Of a DNA stretch of 8,346 nucleotides, positions 5,938 to 8,346 are shown piece after piece (within the stretch, counting starts at the first letter, position 1; every line of letters begins with the position of its first letter). Location of the stretch: contig JBOHQK010000064.1 in NCBI GenBank assembly GCA_050732195.1, forward strand, positions 1 to 8,346, given 5' to 3'. The translations under genes were made by a program, and so were the position numbers. The notes beneath the pieces are model-generated. The model was given only the letters and a program-made list of their open reading frames with translations. It did no database searches and was not told the DNA's origin. Source of the DNA: JACPAU01 sp050732195. GTDB taxonomy: Bacteria; Methylomirabilota; Methylomirabilia; Methylomirabilales; JACPAU01.

Positions 5938-8199
5938 TCAGGGCTCCGCCGGCTTCACCAGAACCTCTCGGGGTCGCGGGCCGTCCATGGGGGAGACGAT
6001 CCCGTCCCGCTCCATCTGGTCCAGGAGCCGGGCGGCGCGGTTGAAGCCGACCCGCAGCCGCCGCTGGAGCATAGAAATGCTGGCCTGGTGCGTCTGGATG
6101 ACCAGCTCCTTGGCCTGCGCGTAGAGGGGATCGTCCGCGGCCGAGGCCCCCTCCCGCTCCGCCTCCGGCGGACTCGGGGGGAGGGAAGCCGTGGCGGGGT
6201 GCTCGAACCGGCTGAGGAACTTCACCACCCGGCGGATCTCCATCTCGGAGACGAAGCAGCCGTGGATCCGGATCGGCTTCGAGGAGGCGGGGGGGAGGAA
6301 GAGCATGTCGCCACTGCCCAGCAACTGTTCCGCCCCGTTCACGTCCAGGATCGTGCGGGAATCCACCTTGGAGGAGACCTGGAAGGAGATCCGGGCCGGG
6401 AAGTTGGCCTTGATGACGCCGGTGATGACATCCACCGAGGGGCGCTGCGTCGCCACGATCAGGTGGATCCCCACCGCCCGGGCCATCTGGGCCAGCCGGG
6501 TCACGGCGTTCTCCACCTCGTGTGCCGCCACCAGCATCAGGTCGGCCAGTTCGTCCACGACCACCAGCAGATAGGGGAGGGGGACGGGGGCCTCCTCCCC
6601 CTCCGGGGCCGCGACGGTCACCGCCCACTGGTTGTAGGCGGCCAGGTTGCGGGCCCCGACCTCGGCGAAGACCCGGTAGCGCCGCTCCATCTCGGCGATC
6701 ACGAGCTGCAGCTTCTTCGCCGCCTCCCGCGGCTCCACCACGACCCGGTCCAGGAGGTGGGGGATCCCGTTGAAGATGGAGAGCTCGACCCGCTTCGGAT
6801 CAATCAGGAGGAACTGGACATCGGTGGGGGGGCTGCTCACGAGGATGCTCAGGATGAGGCCGTTGAGGCACACGCTCTTGCCAGAGCCGGTGGCGCCGGC
6901 GATGAGCAGGTGGGGCATCTGGGCCAGGTCGGCCACCATGGGGTTGCCGGCGATGTCCTTCCCCAGAGCCAGCGGGAGGGGGGAGGCGAGGGCGGCAAAC
7001 TCCGCCGTGGCCAGGATCTCCCGGAGGGAGACCCGCGCCCGGTTCTGGTTGGGGATCTCCACCCCCACCACCGCCTTCCCGGGAATCGGGGCCACCACGC
7101 GGACGCTCATGGCCTTGAGCGCCAGCGCGAGATCGTCGGCCAGGCCCACGATCCGGTTGATCTTGATCCCCGGCCCCGGCTCCACCTCGTAGCGGGTGAT
7201 CACCGGCCCCGGGCTGACGTCGGCGACCCGCGTCTCCACGCCGAAGTCCCGCAGCGTCTTGACCAGGATCTCCGCGTTCCGCTGGTGCTCTTCCGCGCTC
7301 GGGCCCGCCGCAGCCGGCTCAGGGGGATCCAGGAGGGACAGGGGGGGCGGGGCGTAGCGCGCCTCGCGGGCGACGAAGGGGAGGGTCTCTTGCAGCGTCT
7401 CGAGGCCCCGCGGGACCGGCAGGGGTGTCGTCGGCTCGGCCGGCTCCGGCGCTGCTGTGAGGACAGCCGGCGCCTCCCCGCCAGGGGCGGGCTGGGCGGC
7501 CTCCAGGACGGGGGTGGGGGGAGTGGCCGCCCCGGCTGGCGGCCGGCGCGCGGTGAGGGCAGCTCGGGCCGCCTCCAGCACCGCACGGGCGCCCTGCACT
7601 CCGCGGCCCACGACATTCGCCAGCGTCAGCGGGAGCGCCAGCAGCGAAAGGCGGGTGCAGAGGATGCTCGCCAGGGCGAGGGCGGTCCCTGCCACCAGGG
7701 TGAGGCCGAGCCGGCCCAACACCGGCTGGAGGAGGCGGAGCAGCTCCCCCCCCAGGATCCCGCCCAGCGGCTCCCCCTTCAGCCCGGGGAGCAGTGCCTC
7801 CCGCTGGATGAGGGCGACGAGGAGGGTGAAGCTCAGGATCCCCAGGGTGGCTCCGGCCGCGGGGAGAGGGGCGAACCGGATCGGACGGGGGCTGACGAAG
7901 GCCCGCACCCCCAGCAACAGGAGAGCGGGGGGCAGGAGGAGGGCCACGGCCCCCGCGAGGCCGAAGAGGGCGGCGGCCAGGTGCGCCCCGATCCACCCCG
8001 CCCCGTTGCGGACCGGAACGCCGGGGACGCCCGAGTGGAGGAAGGAGGGGTCGGCGGGGTCGTAGGAGGCCAGGCTGACCAGGGTGAGGAGGGAGGCGGC
8101 CACCAGGAGGACGCCCAGCGCTTCCCGGGCCTTCCGGTGGGCAAGGAGCGTGGTGAGGCTGGCCGTCGCACTCGCCCCGCCCCGGCGCTGCCGGCTCAC
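5938..8199 (-). CDS. ftsK: DNA translocase FtsK (FtsK/SpoIIIE family)
   Basis: This 753-residue septal motor pumps the chromosome terminus through the closing septum and activates dimer resolution. The N terminus has about four membrane segments (roughly 28-46, 66-85, 86-101 and 115-131, with another hydrophobic stretch near 165-190) and the family phrase SYDPADPSF. A proline/alanine-rich linker (about 218-300) is short compared with E. coli FtsK. The motor has its alpha/beta parts from about 305, Walker A GATGSGKS at 435-442 and Walker B LLVVVDE at 544-550. The gamma winged helix (about 690-748; YAQAKELV..HQASISMLQRRLRVGFNRAARLLDQME) reads orienting sequences. The start is GTG at 8199 with GGAGG ten bases upstream. 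An in-frame TAG at 8223-8221, inside repeat copy B, rules out any longer start. It heads the minus-strand block and is followed at 9 bp by lolA. Confidence 0.96.
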   Translation of the reverse strand: MSRQRRGGASATASLTTLLAHRKAREALGVLLVAASLLTLVSLASYDPADPSFLHSGVPGVPVRNGAGWIGAHLAAALFGLAGAVALLLPPALLLLGVRAFVSPRPIRFAPLPAAGATLGILSFTLLVALIQREALLPGLKGEPLGGILGGELLRLLQPVLGRLGLTLVAGTALALASILCTRLSLLALPLTLANVVGRGVQGARAVLEAARAALTARRPPAGAATPPTPVLEAAQPAPGGEAPAVLTAAPEPAEPTTPLPVPRGLETLQETLPFVAREARYAPPPLSLLDPPEPAAAGPSAEEHQRNAEILVKTLRDFGVETRVADVSPGPVITRYEVEPGPGIKINRIVGLADDLALALKAMSVRVVAPIPGKAVVGVEIPNQNRARVSLREILATAEFAALASPLPLALGKDIAGNPMVADLAQMPHLLIAGATGSGKSVCLNGLILSILVSSPPTDVQFLLIDPKRVELSIFNGIPHLLDRVVVEPREAAKKLQLVIAEMERRYRVFAEVGARNLAAYNQWAVTVAAPEGEEAPVPLPYLLVVVDELADLMLVAAHEVENAVTRLAQMARAVGIHLIVATQRPSVDVITGVIKANFPARISFQVSSKVDSRTILDVNGAEQLLGSGDMLFLPPASSKPIRIHGCFVSEMEIRRVVKFLSRFEHPATASLPPSPPEAEREGASAADDPLYAQAKELVIQTHQASISMLQRRLRVGFNRAARLLDQMERDGIVSPMDGPRPREVLVKPAEP

Positions 8200-8220
8200 A
8201 CCGCTCCCCCCTCCGCCCCC

Positions 8221-8346
8221 CTAGTGCCGGGCCACGTAATCCGGCCCACTCCTGACAGACCGTTCTGCCGCGGGTCCTCTCGCCGGCGTGCCCCACTCGC
8301 GGCCGGGCGTCGTCACCCGCTCAGCCCCTGCCGCACTGCGCTGCAG
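8221..8346 (-). mobile_element. MITE-like repeat element, copy B (partial, cut by window end)
   Basis: The reverse complement of this stretch aligns without gaps to 617-742 of copy A: 111 of 126 bases match, and 106 of 115 outside the apical hairpin. It ends in CTAG at 8221-8224, exactly as copy A ends at 742. The window ends in the apical hairpin: GCAGTGCGG (8339-8331 on the minus strand) pairs with the visible CTGC (8346-8343) and presumably with CCGCA just outside. Against copy A, two stem pairs have changed on both sides (A-T to C-G, T-A to G-C). The left half should continue beyond the window for about 110 bases. It is oriented towards ftsK, and its end lies 21 bases before the ftsK GTG, so the ftsK transcript leader may cross it. 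Confidence 0.7.

Noticed and set aside
6178..6185. GGGNAGGG matches that could be FtsK-orienting sequences
   Set aside because: Such G-rich octamers are expected by chance at this GC content, and I see no clear strand bias within one short window.
5192..6628. 478-codon minus-strand open frame overlapping lolA and ftsK
   Set aside because: It is an alternate frame of two well-recognised genes; the translation is glycine/proline/arginine-rich low complexity.
628..8335. Composite transposon bounded by the two inverted repeat copies
   Set aside because: The enclosed genes are housekeeping (ftsK, lolA, yajQ) and signalling genes with no transposase. Two scattered copies of a dispersed repeat explain the arrangement more simply.

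Overview
This is a very GC-rich window from a Gram-negative bacterium. An outer membrane is implied by the lipoprotein carrier LolA, and most genes have GGAGG-like ribosome binding sites. I cannot name the phylum. Base composition and gene style would fit groups such as Methylomirabilota/Rokubacteria or a deltaproteobacterium-like lineage, but that is a guess.

Layout: bases 1-509 carry two plus-strand genes: the 3' end of an unrecognised protein and a 64-residue protein with two CxxC motifs. Bases 506-742 are a CTAG-bounded, self-complementary repeat element (copy A). From 739 to 8199 every gene is on the minus strand. In transcription order these are ftsK (DNA translocase), lolA (lipoprotein carrier), yajQ (a family with known c-di-GMP-binding members), a soluble histidine kinase, a terminator and promoter, a single-domain response regulator, a decayed histidine kinase, and a REC-GAF-GAF-GGDEF diguanylate cyclase. 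A second copy of the repeat element (copy B, opposite orientation, cut by the window end) lies just upstream of ftsK at 8221-8346.

How the genes work together: ftsK-lolA is a conserved housekeeping pair, also adjacent in E. coli. The yajQ-kinase-regulator-cyclase stretch looks like a signalling locus in which phosphorelay input could set c-di-GMP synthesis and YajQ could read the nucleotide. That link is inferred from gene order and family knowledge. The regulator unit has its own promoter, and its middle gene is a broken kinase.

The most unusual content is the repeat element. It is 237 bp with imperfect terminal inverted repeats, and almost its whole length can fold into one long hairpin. 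It is bounded by CTAG at all three visible ends. The two copies share 111 of 126 aligned bases, and two base pairs of the apical hairpin differ by compensatory changes. Copy A fills the whole gap between two convergent genes, and its ends carry the stop codons of both. This looks like a MITE-type or structured-RNA repeat family that I do not recognise.
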